The notes under the pieces were generated by a model. It made no database searches. It had not been told where the DNA came from and saw nothing but the letters and a program-made list of their open reading frames with translations. From assembly GCA_016795105.1 (NCBI GenBank), contig JAEUIH010000013.1:1-64000 (forward strand): a stretch of 64,000 nucleotides of DNA, given 5' to 3'. Below are positions 1-10,079 of this stretch, in pieces. The stretch is from Planctomyces sp. (GTDB lineage: Bacteria > Planctomycetota > Planctomycetia > Planctomycetales > Planctomycetaceae). Every line of letters starts with the position of its first letter. Positions within the stretch are counted from its first letter, which is position 1. A program made the translations under genes and the position numbers.

Positions 1-63
1 TCCTTGTGAGAGAGTGGTTGGTGGTTCAACCTAACTCTAGCAGGAGCCGCGATTTATGAAAAT

Positions 64-84
64 ATTGAACGGTATTGCCGTTAA
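64..84 (-). terminator. Weak candidate terminator after the A2M gene
   Basis: On the minus strand a short hairpin (AACGG, loop CAATA, CCGTT; bases 68-82) is followed by an A/T-rich run (CAATATTTT). It lies about 15 bases past the stop of the large minus-strand gene. A five-pair stem is thin, so this is only a candidate. No gene was seen in bases 1-97. Confidence 0.3.
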
Positions 85-97
85 ACTTGCCTGCTGG

Positions 98-3000
98 TTA
101 CTCGGTTCGTTCAGTGACACTGAGTCTGAATTCGTCGCTGTTGCCAACGAGTTCAGGAGCGTACATGCCTTCGATCTTTGCGGGCAGTGCTGAAACAACC
201 TGACTTGGTGTTTCTGCCCGGAGCCGATAGCTGACGCTGTGCTGACCTCTGGCAAGATGGCTGACAAAGAAGCTGACTCGTTCATCTCGCAGTTCGCGAT
301 ACGCAACCAGTCCTTCAAAGATGTAACCGCTTCTTTGATCATCCGGCTCGAATCCACTGGGCTTGCGATCTTCAAGGAGGAGATATTCATAATCGTTCTT
401 GCTGTCAATCAGCATCTCAACCTCAATCAAATCACCACTGCGAACAGCCGTCAGGTTTTCGAGTGGAATTCGCTTGTAACGAGCCGTTTGTTGTTTAACG
501 ACCTGCCCCAGGTCCCCCTGAACACTGACTTCTCGATCGTCTCGTTCCAGTCGGTAGAACTTTCGCTCGACTTTGACTTCCAGCCCTGCTGCTGTGATCT
601 GTTCTTCTTTCGAGAAGTTGGTCAGCCATGCGTTAAAGTAAACCGGCCCGATTCCAGTCTTACGGATTTCAATTTTGTGAGCACCAGACTTCACTGCGTC
701 ACCTTCAAGCACAACGACATTGTCGAAGCTGAAGAAGGTCTCAGGTGTAATCCGAACCTGCTTCTGAACAGTACCATCAATCAAAACTTCGATGGTCATG
801 TTCGGCTGATCCTCTCCGGTTACATCGATATAGTCAGCCATGGACTCGACAACCATTGCTGTATCGCGAGTACTATTCCAGTACGTGCCGTGTTTTCGAT
901 TGTTGAGTAAATACTTCACCATGCGAGAGGCCACGGGATCCTGGGGTCGAACTTTGAGCAACAGCTGCAGGTAACGAGCCATTGCCTCGTTTTCGCTGCC
1001 GTACCAATACCACCAGCTGTTTTGTGGCATCCGCAGCCACGCTGTCTGATTTTCTTCATCCTGTTCAAGGAACTGGTCAATGTTTCGCAGCACCATATCT
1101 CTACGTTCGACATCTTCATGGCTATGAAGGACAAGTCCGGTCAGGGCCAATGAATAGACAGACAAAGAGCCTCGGTCACGATAAAGGTACTCGTTAATGG
1201 CCGCGTCATTGGCGCCGTGCTGGATCAGAACATATGCCACGAAGGCATCCATGTTGTCCGCAGACATGCGGAACTCTTTCTTCCGTCCTTCGAGCTCTTT
1301 TGGGTGCTCTTTTCGCCAGTCACCTTCGCGGAGTTTGGCAAGTTCACCGGCCTGATAATTCTTCAGCCATTCGACGCCGCGACTGATAACATCAGGAAGT
1401 ACGGGCACATCATTCTTTTGAGCGATTGTGAGACCGTAAACAACCTGAGACGTCAAATGCGGAGTTGAATGTTCGCCGTACCCGCTAAACCATCCCCAGC
1501 CACCATCAGTCAGCTGCATGTCCGTGAGTGCCTTTAATCCACTGCTGATAATGACATTCATTTCAGTCTGATCGAAGACCGGATTTCGCTGATATCGCTT
1601 CCACTGTTCTGCTCGGGCTGCGGCGTCACCAAGTTCCTGAGCGTTGAGATTTGTGCGTTTCGTTCGAACATCCTCGAGATCGATGCCCATCTTTTGCAGC
1701 GTTCGCTGCGTCAAAACGGCCGGCAGGAATCTGTTGAGAGTTTGTTCTGTGCAACCATAGGGATAATCAATCAGGTAAGGCAATGCATCCACCATGGCGC
1801 CTGCAAGCGAAGGGCTATAACGAATCTCAAGCCTTGATTGTTCCTCAATTCGGTCGCTCGGTACGTTGACTGTGATCGTTGACGACTCACCATCAGGCCG
1901 AATAACACCGGTGTAGCTTTCCGTCTTCAGGATTCCATGTACAAAGACGGGCACCTTAAGTTCAGCAGCATCCGACTCTTCATCGGTGAGTGCTTTCATG
2001 CGTACGGTGGTTGTGCCTGACGCGATCGCCTGGACATTCCAGTCTACGCGAATTTCACCGCCAGCCGGAATTGAGACAGTCTTTTCAGCAGCATCCAGCA
2101 TTCGAAGCTGACCACCTTCTGCCTCGAGGACCACAGTTGTGCTTTTCGCACTCGCCAGATAGTTATGAACCACCGCAGAAAGAGTGATCTGGTCCTTCTC
2201 GGTGAAGAACCGTGGAGTCTGCGGACGGATAATCAGGTCTTTGCTGCTGATGATATCTGTAGAACCGGAGCCAACCCGAGTCCCGTCACCGAGTGTCCAG
2301 GCTTTAATCTTCCATGTCGTCAGATTGTCCGGGACTGTGAACTTCACATCCAAGATGCCCTGTTTATCTGAGTCAACCGATGCAACCCAGAATGCTGTAT
2401 CTGCGAAATTGCTGCGAACGGAGGGCTGAACTGCACCGGAAGCTGGTGCAGCTTCCATAGCCGCTCCTTTTGCCATCATCGCCGCAGGGGCAGCTCCCGC
2501 ATGGGCAGATTCGTCAAATGACAATGAATTCCCAACTTCCATCGGTGCCGGCATAGCATCCGCCATGAACATGGCACCTCCGGGTCCCCCTCGTCGAACC
2601 GCCCTTCCTCCGCCGAAACCACCGCCTCCACCGCCTCCCAGCATCCCGGGGTCATTTCCAAATAGAGGCTGCATGGGAACTTCGCCAGGAAGTTGAACCT
2701 GCGAAGAAAATCGGTTCAGCGTTGAATGATTGTTGACGTGGTGGTAACGACGCACATTCCAGAAGTACGATCGAATTTCGGGTATCGCACTCGCCGCGAT
2801 ATATTCGAGGCTTGCATCATACACACTGATGACCGTATTGCCTTCAAACGGCATGCCATCGGTGTCGGTAAGCTTAAGTCGAACCGAGGCTTCTTTTCCG
2901 GGACGATACTTTTCTGCCGAGGGTAGGATTTCCACATTGGCGACTCGCTTCTCAGGTGGAACGACAATCTCACGGACGGCTGAATGCAGTTTTCCATCAG

Positions 3001-6000
3001 CAATGGTCAGAGCTTCAACAAAGGTATTCGGCATGTCACTGCGATCGATGTTGAGCTCATACACTGTGCTTTTGCCCTGAAGTCGCAGAACAACCGGAGC
3101 AGGGCAGAGCCCATTCACGGCACGCACGAACAGCAGGACTGTTGAGTTCTCCTTATTGGTGTTGATCTGCAGACTGACTTTTTCGCCTGGCTTGTATTCG
3201 CGTTTCTCTGTGATCAATTCGATGTCATTGAAACGATAGCCTCGACCGTTGTCTTCCGGACCGCGAACGAACAGAACGTATCCACCTTCCTGTTCGTGCC
3301 CTTCGGAGTCTTTAAGACGAACGGAAACACGAAATTGACCAGACTTACCGAGCACCATCTTCAGGCTGGTGGTACCTTCATCGCTGGTTTCAACATCCCA
3401 GGACTCGACCTCCGTCTCCACGGGCATATCGGATTCATACCGAACGGAGTACAGCGTCGCTTTACCCGCAGCCTTGACGGGCTTCCCGTCCGCAGTACGT
3501 GCCTGAATACCAACTTCCGCGGTGGCACCACTTCGATAGTGTCCCTGATCGGTCCAGACAAACACCTTAAACGGATCACGAGCTACCAGCACCTGACCGG
3601 TACCGACAATTGTGCGACGAGACTGATCAACAACCTCAGCGGTGATATTATAGTTGTGGTCGCTGTCGCTGTGATTTGCGAGAGCTGCGGCAGTGTCGAT
3701 GCTGATCAGGAACGTTCCATCCGCATTCAGTTTTGCATCACCTTCAGCAACGATCTCCGGAGGATCCGGATTCCAGTTCCACCATGGTGGGATCGGCCCA
3801 ACGCAACCCCATCGCCTCCAGCCTGGGTACCAGTTGTAGTCCGGAGCAAACCACCAATAACCAGGACTGTACAGCCAGTCCCAGCGACCGACCGGGTACC
3901 ATCTGCTGTCCTTCTTGGTGCGTTCAACTTTGTAATGAACGGCCGCTTCTGTAACAGGCGTTCCAAAGTAGTACTTCGCACTAACCTTAGCCTCGATCTT
4001 TTCTCCCAGCATGACTGGCTTGTCGGGCGAATCAATCATGACTTCATACTCAGGCTTTCGATATTCTTCGACCCGGAACTGCCCCTCTCCGATGGGCGAT
4101 TTTTGTTTTTCGCGGATCTGGACAGTACGCCCATTTCGTTCCTCTGAACGAATGACGTCGACTTCTGTGCAGACAGCAACAGAATATGAGCCCAGCATTG
4201 CATCTGCGGGAAGTGTCCATTCTCCGTCAACCCCTGCCCAGCGGTCTGTCTTCACCTGATTTTCGTAGACCGAATCTCCTTTGGGATTTCGAATGACGAT
4301 CCAATACGGCTTATCGGCAAACTCGTTGTCGTCTTTATCGAATCGAGCGTGCCGAACCCACATGCGGAACTTCACGGCATGTCCGGGGCGGTAGACCGGA
4401 CGATCAGTGATACTGAAGACTTTGACGGCGCTGTAGTCAAAGGCATCGAGTTGCTGGGGCCCCCAGAGTCCCTGGAAACCATCATATGCAAATCGACCAT
4501 CCTTTGATCGCCCCATTACAAGCCACTGCATTGAGAAGTCGATCTGGTCGGGCCGCGGCGTTGCGAGTCCGTCAGCGTCGGCACGTGCAGCAAATCGACT
4601 TGTTTCAATTTTGAAGTTGCGCGTTTGCGGAACGTGGACAGCTTTCCAGCCGAAGAACTCCAGATCTGCATTTGCCACTGGTGCACCGGAGACAGCGTCC
4701 GCGATAAAGTAGAGGGTTCCGCCAGTTGTCATTTTGCGACTGATGACAGTGTCAGCCGTCCATAGCACCATTCTCGACTCATTGCCGTCATCCAGTTTTG
4801 CCGTGATCCACCATGCACCGGCTTTCTGAAGTGGAGTTGTCACCGTGACTCGACTGTCGAAGTGATTCTCCGCAGGAGTCAGATCAAGGTTCCAGTTTGC
4901 AACGGACGCACCAAGATACTTGCTGCGGTCGCCTTTAATCAGCATATAGCCGATATTTTCAATGGACAGTCGCTCATAATCGAGCTGAGCGGGTCGGCTG
5001 TTGAGATAGGCCTTGATGTCCGTGATCAGTAATTCGACGTTGACCGGCTGAGCATCAAAGTGGATCTTTTTCCCGTTGCGAAATCGGATATCAAATGTCG
5101 CACCCGTGCCAACGGGCTGAACACCAGCGTTTTCAAACTGGAACCAGTTCCCCAGTATTTGGCTGATGCGTGATTGCACAGCGGAACGGTCTGATTCTTC
5201 CGTAGCAATCGCCAGAATCTGCTGCAGAATCTCGGCGGCCTGCGGATATTGATGCCGGTTCATGCGAATATTCGCGAGAGCTTCGAGAGCTCGGCGCTTG
5301 TTGCCGTCGTTGCGTGCGGCGACTCGCTTATAGACAGAAATCGAATTGTATTCATCGGCGAGAGTAAAACGCTTTACTCCGGAGGCGAGTTTTGCAATCG
5401 TCTCAGTGTCTTCCAGAGTGTGAGCGACCCATGTACCCGAATCTTTGGGGGGTCCGCTGTTTTCCGCGACTGCGGGTTCCGGTACACTGATCAGAGGCGC
5501 CGGGCCCACGACGCTCTGGCCAACACCAAACTGACTCTCGAGAAAGTCGGCCCACTCAAGATCGATTTCACTTTCGCGGCTTGAATCCTGTTGCACAACT
5601 TTACTGAGTGCCCATCTCCAGCGTTCTCCGTCTGACTTTGCTGCTTCCCACGAAGCTGGCAAAGCGTGCAGGATCGGGTTGCCGTTTTCATCAACAGGAG
5701 CACCCTTACTGCTGACTGGGAACCCGCGACCAAACCCTCGCCCCCGTCCCCCGATCGCGTTTTCAAAACTGTTGTAGTCGGGCAGTGTTTCGAGATCGGT
5801 CAGATCCTGAAGCTTCCACGCTTCGCCGTTTCGGCTTTCGCCAATCAAATCTGCGAGAAGTTTGTAGAGGCGAGCTCGGTCAGGACCGGTTGCGGACTCG
5901 TCTTTTTCTGCAAGAGCGATTGCTTTCAAAGTCAACTGCAGCGAACGAACCCGGTCACGATCGCCGGCATCTACCATTTCTCCTCCGCCTCGATGATAGC

Positions 6001-6376
6001 CACGTTCAAATTCACCACCGATGAGAAAGCCACCGCTTTCAACCTGAATCAGGGACTGTGTAGCGGCTTCGAGCAGTCGCCAGTTTGCAGGATGAGCAGC
6101 GACCACACTTTCCAGGAGCTGGTCATATTCATGGACCAATCCCAGCATATTCAGGCAGTTGAACGCCTGGGTAAAGTCCTGGGGGAGACTGGCATCTTCA
6201 TTTGCCGGGTCTTCGGCAATCCTGCGGAAGATTCGCAGAGCCTCTGCGTGATTGTTTTCCGTGTAGGACTTTTCGGCAATCTTCCGCATTTCCGCCCGAT
6301 CCTGGAAGTATGTGGTGGCCATCAGGGCCGTCGAACTGAGTATTACGGTCAGGAGCACAACGATTGCACGGCTCAT
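98..6376 (-). CDS. Giant alpha-2-macroglobulin family protein (secreted, thioester type)
   Basis: The 2092-residue protein starts at the ATG of MSRAIVVLL, which has an AGGGA ribosome site about nine bases upstream and opens a signal peptide; an upstream in-frame ATG would bury that peptide. MG2-like and A2M domains follow a helical N-terminal region. The thioester motif GCTEQ puts the reactive Cys at residue 1542, with the alpha-helical thioester domain and receptor-binding-like domain after it. Bacterial A2Ms trap attacking proteases in the envelope by covalent linkage; that role is from family knowledge. It is longer than E. coli YfhM (about 1650). Two oddities are an aromatic stretch near residues 824-870 rich in Trp/Tyr/Pro, and a Gly/Ala/Met-rich low-complexity segment near 1245-1320 between MG and thioester parts, where a bait region would sit. 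It stands alone, divergent from the gene at 6650. No PbpC partner is in the window. Confidence 0.93.
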   Translation of the reverse strand: MSRAIVVLLTVILSSTALMATTYFQDRAEMRKIAEKSYTENNHAEALRIFRRIAEDPANEDASLPQDFTQAFNCLNMLGLVHEYDQLLESVVAAHPANWRLLEAATQSLIQVESGGFLIGGEFERGYHRGGGEMVDAGDRDRVRSLQLTLKAIALAEKDESATGPDRARLYKLLADLIGESRNGEAWKLQDLTDLETLPDYNSFENAIGGRGRGFGRGFPVSSKGAPVDENGNPILHALPASWEAAKSDGERWRWALSKVVQQDSSRESEIDLEWADFLESQFGVGQSVVGPAPLISVPEPAVAENSGPPKDSGTWVAHTLEDTETIAKLASGVKRFTLADEYNSISVYKRVAARNDGNKRRALEALANIRMNRHQYPQAAEILQQILAIATEESDRSAVQSRISQILGNWFQFENAGVQPVGTGATFDIRFRNGKKIHFDAQPVNVELLITDIKAYLNSRPAQLDYERLSIENIGYMLIKGDRSKYLGASVANWNLDLTPAENHFDSRVTVTTPLQKAGAWWITAKLDDGNESRMVLWTADTVISRKMTTGGTLYFIADAVSGAPVANADLEFFGWKAVHVPQTRNFKIETSRFAARADADGLATPRPDQIDFSMQWLVMGRSKDGRFAYDGFQGLWGPQQLDAFDYSAVKVFSITDRPVYRPGHAVKFRMWVRHARFDKDDNEFADKPYWIVIRNPKGDSVYENQVKTDRWAGVDGEWTLPADAMLGSYSVAVCTEVDVIRSEERNGRTVQIREKQKSPIGEGQFRVEEYRKPEYEVMIDSPDKPVMLGEKIEAKVSAKYYFGTPVTEAAVHYKVERTKKDSRWYPVGRWDWLYSPGYWWFAPDYNWYPGWRRWGCVGPIPPWWNWNPDPPEIVAEGDAKLNADGTFLISIDTAAALANHSDSDHNYNITAEVVDQSRRTIVGTGQVLVARDPFKVFVWTDQGHYRSGATAEVGIQARTADGKPVKAAGKATLYSVRYESDMPVETEVESWDVETSDEGTTSLKMVLGKSGQFRVSVRLKDSEGHEQEGGYVLFVRGPEDNGRGYRFNDIELITEKREYKPGEKVSLQINTNKENSTVLLFVRAVNGLCPAPVVLRLQGKSTVYELNIDRSDMPNTFVEALTIADGKLHSAVREIVVPPEKRVANVEILPSAEKYRPGKEASVRLKLTDTDGMPFEGNTVISVYDASLEYIAASAIPEIRSYFWNVRRYHHVNNHSTLNRFSSQVQLPGEVPMQPLFGNDPGMLGGGGGGGFGGGRAVRRGGPGGAMFMADAMPAPMEVGNSLSFDESAHAGAAPAAMMAKGAAMEAAPASGAVQPSVRSNFADTAFWVASVDSDKQGILDVKFTVPDNLTTWKIKAWTLGDGTRVGSGSTDIISSKDLIIRPQTPRFFTEKDQITLSAVVHNYLASAKSTTVVLEAEGGQLRMLDAAEKTVSIPAGGEIRVDWNVQAIASGTTTVRMKALTDEESDAAELKVPVFVHGILKTESYTGVIRPDGESSTITVNVPSDRIEEQSRLEIRYSPSLAGAMVDALPYLIDYPYGCTEQTLNRFLPAVLTQRTLQKMGIDLEDVRTKRTNLNAQELGDAAARAEQWKRYQRNPVFDQTEMNVIISSGLKALTDMQLTDGGWGWFSGYGEHSTPHLTSQVVYGLTIAQKNDVPVLPDVISRGVEWLKNYQAGELAKLREGDWRKEHPKELEGRKKEFRMSADNMDAFVAYVLIQHGANDAAINEYLYRDRGSLSVYSLALTGLVLHSHEDVERRDMVLRNIDQFLEQDEENQTAWLRMPQNSWWYWYGSENEAMARYLQLLLKVRPQDPVASRMVKYLLNNRKHGTYWNSTRDTAMVVESMADYIDVTGEDQPNMTIEVLIDGTVQKQVRITPETFFSFDNVVVLEGDAVKSGAHKIEIRKTGIGPVYFNAWLTNFSKEEQITAAGLEVKVERKFYRLERDDREVSVQGDLGQVVKQQTARYKRIPLENLTAVRSGDLIEVEMLIDSKNDYEYLLLEDRKPSGFEPDDQRSGYIFEGLVAYRELRDERVSFFVSHLARGQHSVSYRLRAETPSQVVSALPAKIEGMYAPELVGNSDEFRLSVTERTE

Positions 6377-6649
6377 AAGTCTTTTCCCTGTGGCATCATT
6401 GCCAATTGGCAAGTTACCCGATTTGATTCATTCCAGCCAGATTCGCTTCGTTTTCGATCTGCGCCGCTTCAACTACAGCGTTAAGTGACCGAAACCCCTC
6501 AAGCGTTCAGTGAATTTTCAGGAGTTCATCGTTGTTGTACAAACTCGCTAAGGATCAGCAACTGGACTTTAGACGTGGCATGTGGAACAATTGCAACATC
6601 CCAAAGCCGGAAAAACTCGGCGGGACGCAGCTTCAGACAGGAGAGAGTC

Positions 6650-7396
6650 ATGAGCGAATCGATGCCCGTCGTCAATCCGGAAAACTGGGAATCTTTCAAC
6701 TATCGAAGCGAAGACGCACTGGTGGTAGCTTCGTTCGATGTCACCGCTGATGAACTGGATCGCGACGAGTTCCCGTATTGTGCCAGAGTTATCATTCCGA
6801 TCGCTGCACCCAACGAATTTGGGGCGCCGGATTCTGCCGAAGCAGAAGTGCTTTGGAGACTGGAAGATGAACTTACGGACGCACTGGACCTTGCCGGTGT
6901 CCGATGCCGCCTGGTCGCTCGACTCACGCACAACGGCGAACGCGAATTGGTGTTTCAGCTGGCGGACTGGGAAGAATTCCGAGGGCCGGTAGACGACTGG
7001 ATGGATACCGTTGACGACTACGACTTCGAAGTTTCTGAACACGAAGGCTGGAATTTCTTCGAGGATTTTTGCTGGCCGACAGACGAAGATTGGTGCCTGA
7101 TCCAGGACCGCAATGTTATCACGGGTTTGCTCGAAGCAGGCTCAAATCCCGACAAAGAACACACGCTGGACTTCTCTTTTCAGGGCAATCCGGAGCAATT
7201 ATCAGTGCTTCGTGAGCAGTTGCTGGAACGAGGCTATCAGTTGAGTGATGAAGAAACAGATGATGACATTCTTGTCATGATTCGACGTCTCCCGCTGTCC
7301 ATGGACTTAATTGGTCCTGAGTCTCTGGAGAATCGGCGACTGTGTGATGAAATTGGCGTTGAATTCACTGGATGGGGCGCGGCTGTTGAAGCCTGA
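6650..7396 (+). CDS. DUF695 domain plus RraB-like (ribonuclease E inhibitor family) protein
   Basis: 248 residues from the ATG of MSESMPV, chosen because AGGAGAG lies just upstream; the longer in-frame extension lacks a site and looks non-coding. The first ~140 residues match the DUF695 pattern (acidic, with WFxED-like segments such as WNFFEDFCWPTDEDW). The last ~95 residues resemble RraB (HTLDFSFQG, then LRxxLLxxGY and an acidic DEETDDD stretch). RraB of E. coli binds RNase E and damps its activity; whether this protein does so is inference. It heads a same-strand run with a release factor, an MMPL transporter and a tRNA-modifying fusion enzyme, so an RNA or translation link is plausible. 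Confidence 0.75.
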   Translation: MSESMPVVNPENWESFNYRSEDALVVASFDVTADELDRDEFPYCARVIIPIAAPNEFGAPDSAEAEVLWRLEDELTDALDLAGVRCRLVARLTHNGERELVFQLADWEEFRGPVDDWMDTVDDYDFEVSEHEGWNFFEDFCWPTDEDWCLIQDRNVITGLLEAGSNPDKEHTLDFSFQGNPEQLSVLREQLLERGYQLSDEETDDDILVMIRRLPLSMDLIGPESLENRRLCDEIGVEFTGWGAAVEA

Positions 7397-7423
7397 GTCG
7401 CGCAGGTCATGGAGTGACAAATC

Positions 7424-7846
7424 GTGTTGTTTGTGAATGACCGAATTCAGATTGAAGACACCGAGTTTGAGTTTGCATTCTCGCGCAGCAGCGGTCCGGG
7501 CGGACAGAATGTCAACAAGGTGAACTCCCGCGCGACAATGAGCTGGAAGTTCAGCAAATCGAGCGCACTTCCGGCAGACGTTCGTGAGCGATTTCTTCAG
7601 CGGTATGAAAAAAAACTGACGCGTGACGGACTCTTTCAGATCAGCAGTCAGCGATACAGAGACCAGGGGCGAAATGTTGCCGATTGCCTGTCGAAACTTC
7701 GAGACATTATTCTTTCAGTTTCGATACCTCCTGTTCAAAGGAAGGCTACGAAACCAGGAGCCGGCGCTCGACAACGACGACTGACCGACAAAAAGGTCAC
7801 GTCTCAACATAAGCAGAATCGTCGCCGTCCCTCGATGAATGACTGA
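7424..7846 (+). CDS. arfB: ArfB/YaeJ-type peptidyl-tRNA hydrolase (ribosome rescue)
   Basis: 140 residues with the class I release-factor GGQ motif in the context SSGPGGQNVNK near residues 23-33, and a basic C-terminal tail (RRLTDKKVTSQHKQNRRR). That is the ArfB layout: a GGQ domain without a codon-recognition domain, plus a tail that enters the mRNA channel of stalled ribosomes. Known family role: hydrolysis of peptidyl-tRNA on non-stop ribosomes. The start is GTG with GGAG nine bases upstream. The 3' end overlaps the next gene by eight bases, which suggests translational coupling. Confidence 0.92.
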   Translation: MLFVNDRIQIEDTEFEFAFSRSSGPGGQNVNKVNSRATMSWKFSKSSALPADVRERFLQRYEKKLTRDGLFQISSQRYRDQGRNVADCLSKLRDIILSVSIPPVQRKATKPGAGARQRRLTDKKVTSQHKQNRRRPSMND

Positions 7847-10070
7847 GATGTCCGTACTGATTCGATTTCGAAATCTCCTGTTATTGCTGACCGTGATCCT
7901 GACGGTTGCGGCGATTCCTGTTGCGCAACAGTTGACGTTTGATCAAACGATCGAATCGTTCTTTGCACCAGATAATCCGGATATCAGGCTGCTGAGCAGA
8001 AGCCGAAAAGAATTCGGTGGCGATGAATTTGTAATTGTCGCGTGGCCTGAACCTGAATTGCTGACCACCGACGATGAACGTGGCGTCCCGGAACTGAATG
8101 AAGCGGCCGCTGCGAGGATTTTGGAACTGGCTCAGAAGCTGGATGCTATTCCAGGAATCAATCCAAATCAGACTCGACATCTGGTGAAGTTTCTTGAAAA
8201 CACCCCCAAAAGCCGGAATACCCGCAGTGCACTGCTCAAACTCTTCGAAGGCGTTCTTCTCGGAAAGGATGGACAAACAACAGCCATCGTCCTGCAGCTC
8301 CGCCCCGCAGACCAGTCACCTGAACCACGCAGCACAACGCTTCAGGCGATCCGTGCGACTGCTGGAGAATTTGATTCCGGTGCAGCAGTTGCCGGGGAGC
8401 CCGTGCAGATTCACGACATGTTCGAAATGGTCGAAAACGACGGACACATTCTCTACCTGTTTTCTTTAATCGTACTCTCGGCGATGCTGGTTGTGATCTT
8501 TCGTGGAATTCGATGGATGGCTGGTGCAATTGGCATTGTCATGGCTGCCGTGATGTGCACTCGTGCCTCGCTTGTTCTCGCCGGTGCGCAACTGAGCATG
8601 GTCAGCTCTATGCTGAATTCACTGGTCACCGTCATTGCGGTTGCAACCGTGATGCATGTCATTGTGACGTATCGCGAGTATCGCAGGAATTCCGATTCTG
8701 AAGCCGCAACACTGGCGACACTGAAAGAACTTTGGCTGCCAATCTTCTGGAGTATGGTCACGACGGCTGTTGGTTTCAGCTCACTGATGATTTCAGACAT
8801 TATCCCGGTTCAGAGCTTCGCACTGATGATGACCGTGGCAACCGGCATGGTACTGTTGTTTCTCATGACCGTGACCCCGGCACTGCTGGCTTCAGGACAC
8901 AACGTCCGAATTCCGGGGCGAGCGCCTCTTGAGGATCAGCTTGATCGAACGTTGACGCGAGCTGCCCGAGCAATTGAGGTTCATCCTTTCTGGTCCGGCA
9001 GCATTTGCCTGGTGATCATGCTCTTCTCCGCGCCGGGGTTATTGATGTTGACTGTCGAAACAGACTTCAGCCGGAACTTTCGGGAATCATCTCCCATCGT
9101 CAAGTCACTGAAGTTCGTCGAAACGCACCTCGGGGGCGCAGGGACGTGGGAAGTCGCCTTTAACGTTCCTGAACAATTGCCGGAGGAGTTCCTCAAGAGT
9201 ACGAAGCAACTGACTGAGAGTCTGGAACGCCTGACAGATGAAGGCCTTGAACTGGATGTTCTGTCACTCAACGATGCTGTCGATATGCCACCTCGACTGG
9301 GCAGCATGACATCACGGCTCGAACGACTTCAACGTCGACAAAGTGACCTGGTGAACAGTTTCTACAATCCTGCTGAGAGGCGGATGCGAATTGTGCTTCG
9401 ATCACGCGAGCAACAGTCAGCCGATGCTAAGATTGCTCAGATTGAACGAGTCAGAGCCGTTGTGCAGGAGCACTTCGCCGGTCAGACAGATGCAGAAGCA
9501 ACCGCCTCTGGACTATATGTGCTGCTGGCTCACTTAATAGAGAGCCTGTTGCAGGATCAGTTGAAGAGCTTCCTGATCACGACGTCCGGAATCCTGTTGA
9601 GTATGACGATTGCTTTTCGGAGCCTCAGACTTGGTCTGATTTCACTGTTCCCCAATATCTTCCCGGTTGTACTGGTGATTGGCACCCTTGGGGTATTGGG
9701 AATTCCGATCAACATTGGCACGGCGATGATCGCCAGCGTTTCGATGGGGCTGACAGTCGACAGCACAATTCACTACATTACCGCCTTTGAGAGAGCTCGC
9801 CGAATACACACAGTACAGGAATCGCTCAAAATCGCTCATGGAGGTGCCGGCAGAGCCGTCGTTCTTGCATATCTGGCACTTGTGGCCGGATTTCTGGTTT
9901 TAACGGTTTCCGCCTTCATTCCTTTGGTTTACTTTGGAGCACTTCTCAGCCTTTCGATGGTCGGAGGGCTGGTTGGAGACCTGATTCTGTTGCCATTGAT
10001 GCTGCGTTGGCTGACTCCGGCCCGGCACGCAGCAGTGAGAGACTCGAGCACCCAAAAGCCCGAGCAGTGA
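7839..10070 (+). CDS. MMPL/RND superfamily transporter (sterol-sensing-like membrane protein)
   Basis: 743 residues in two similar halves. Each has an N-terminal transmembrane helix, a soluble periplasmic domain, and a bundle of about five helices. The first bundle is near residues 205-350 and the second near 560-730 (AMIASVSMGLTVDSTIHYI is the typical conserved helix with a charged D-S-T-H face). This is the MMPL/hopanoid-exporter branch of RND proteins, thought to export lipids or hydrophobic compounds using the proton gradient. The substrate cannot be told from sequence. The ATG overlaps the end of arfB; a second ATG three codons on is possible. The next gene follows after nine bases. Confidence 0.87.
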   Translation: MTEMSVLIRFRNLLLLLTVILTVAAIPVAQQLTFDQTIESFFAPDNPDIRLLSRSRKEFGGDEFVIVAWPEPELLTTDDERGVPELNEAAAARILELAQKLDAIPGINPNQTRHLVKFLENTPKSRNTRSALLKLFEGVLLGKDGQTTAIVLQLRPADQSPEPRSTTLQAIRATAGEFDSGAAVAGEPVQIHDMFEMVENDGHILYLFSLIVLSAMLVVIFRGIRWMAGAIGIVMAAVMCTRASLVLAGAQLSMVSSMLNSLVTVIAVATVMHVIVTYREYRRNSDSEAATLATLKELWLPIFWSMVTTAVGFSSLMISDIIPVQSFALMMTVATGMVLLFLMTVTPALLASGHNVRIPGRAPLEDQLDRTLTRAARAIEVHPFWSGSICLVIMLFSAPGLLMLTVETDFSRNFRESSPIVKSLKFVETHLGGAGTWEVAFNVPEQLPEEFLKSTKQLTESLERLTDEGLELDVLSLNDAVDMPPRLGSMTSRLERLQRRQSDLVNSFYNPAERRMRIVLRSREQQSADAKIAQIERVRAVVQEHFAGQTDAEATASGLYVLLAHLIESLLQDQLKSFLITTSGILLSMTIAFRSLRLGLISLFPNIFPVVLVIGTLGVLGIPINIGTAMIASVSMGLTVDSTIHYITAFERARRIHTVQESLKIAHGGAGRAVVLAYLALVAGFLVLTVSAFIPLVYFGALLSLSMVGGLVGDLILLPLMLRWLTPARHAAVRDSSTQKPEQ

Positions 10071-10079
10071 GACTTCGAA

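Noticed and set aside
3296-4147. 283-codon plus-strand frame
   Set aside because: It lies wholly antisense to the alpha-2-macroglobulin, with no ribosome site and no recognisable domain.
5666-6484. 272-codon plus-strand frame
   Set aside because: Antisense to the N-terminal part of the alpha-2-macroglobulin and running over its start region; no protein features.
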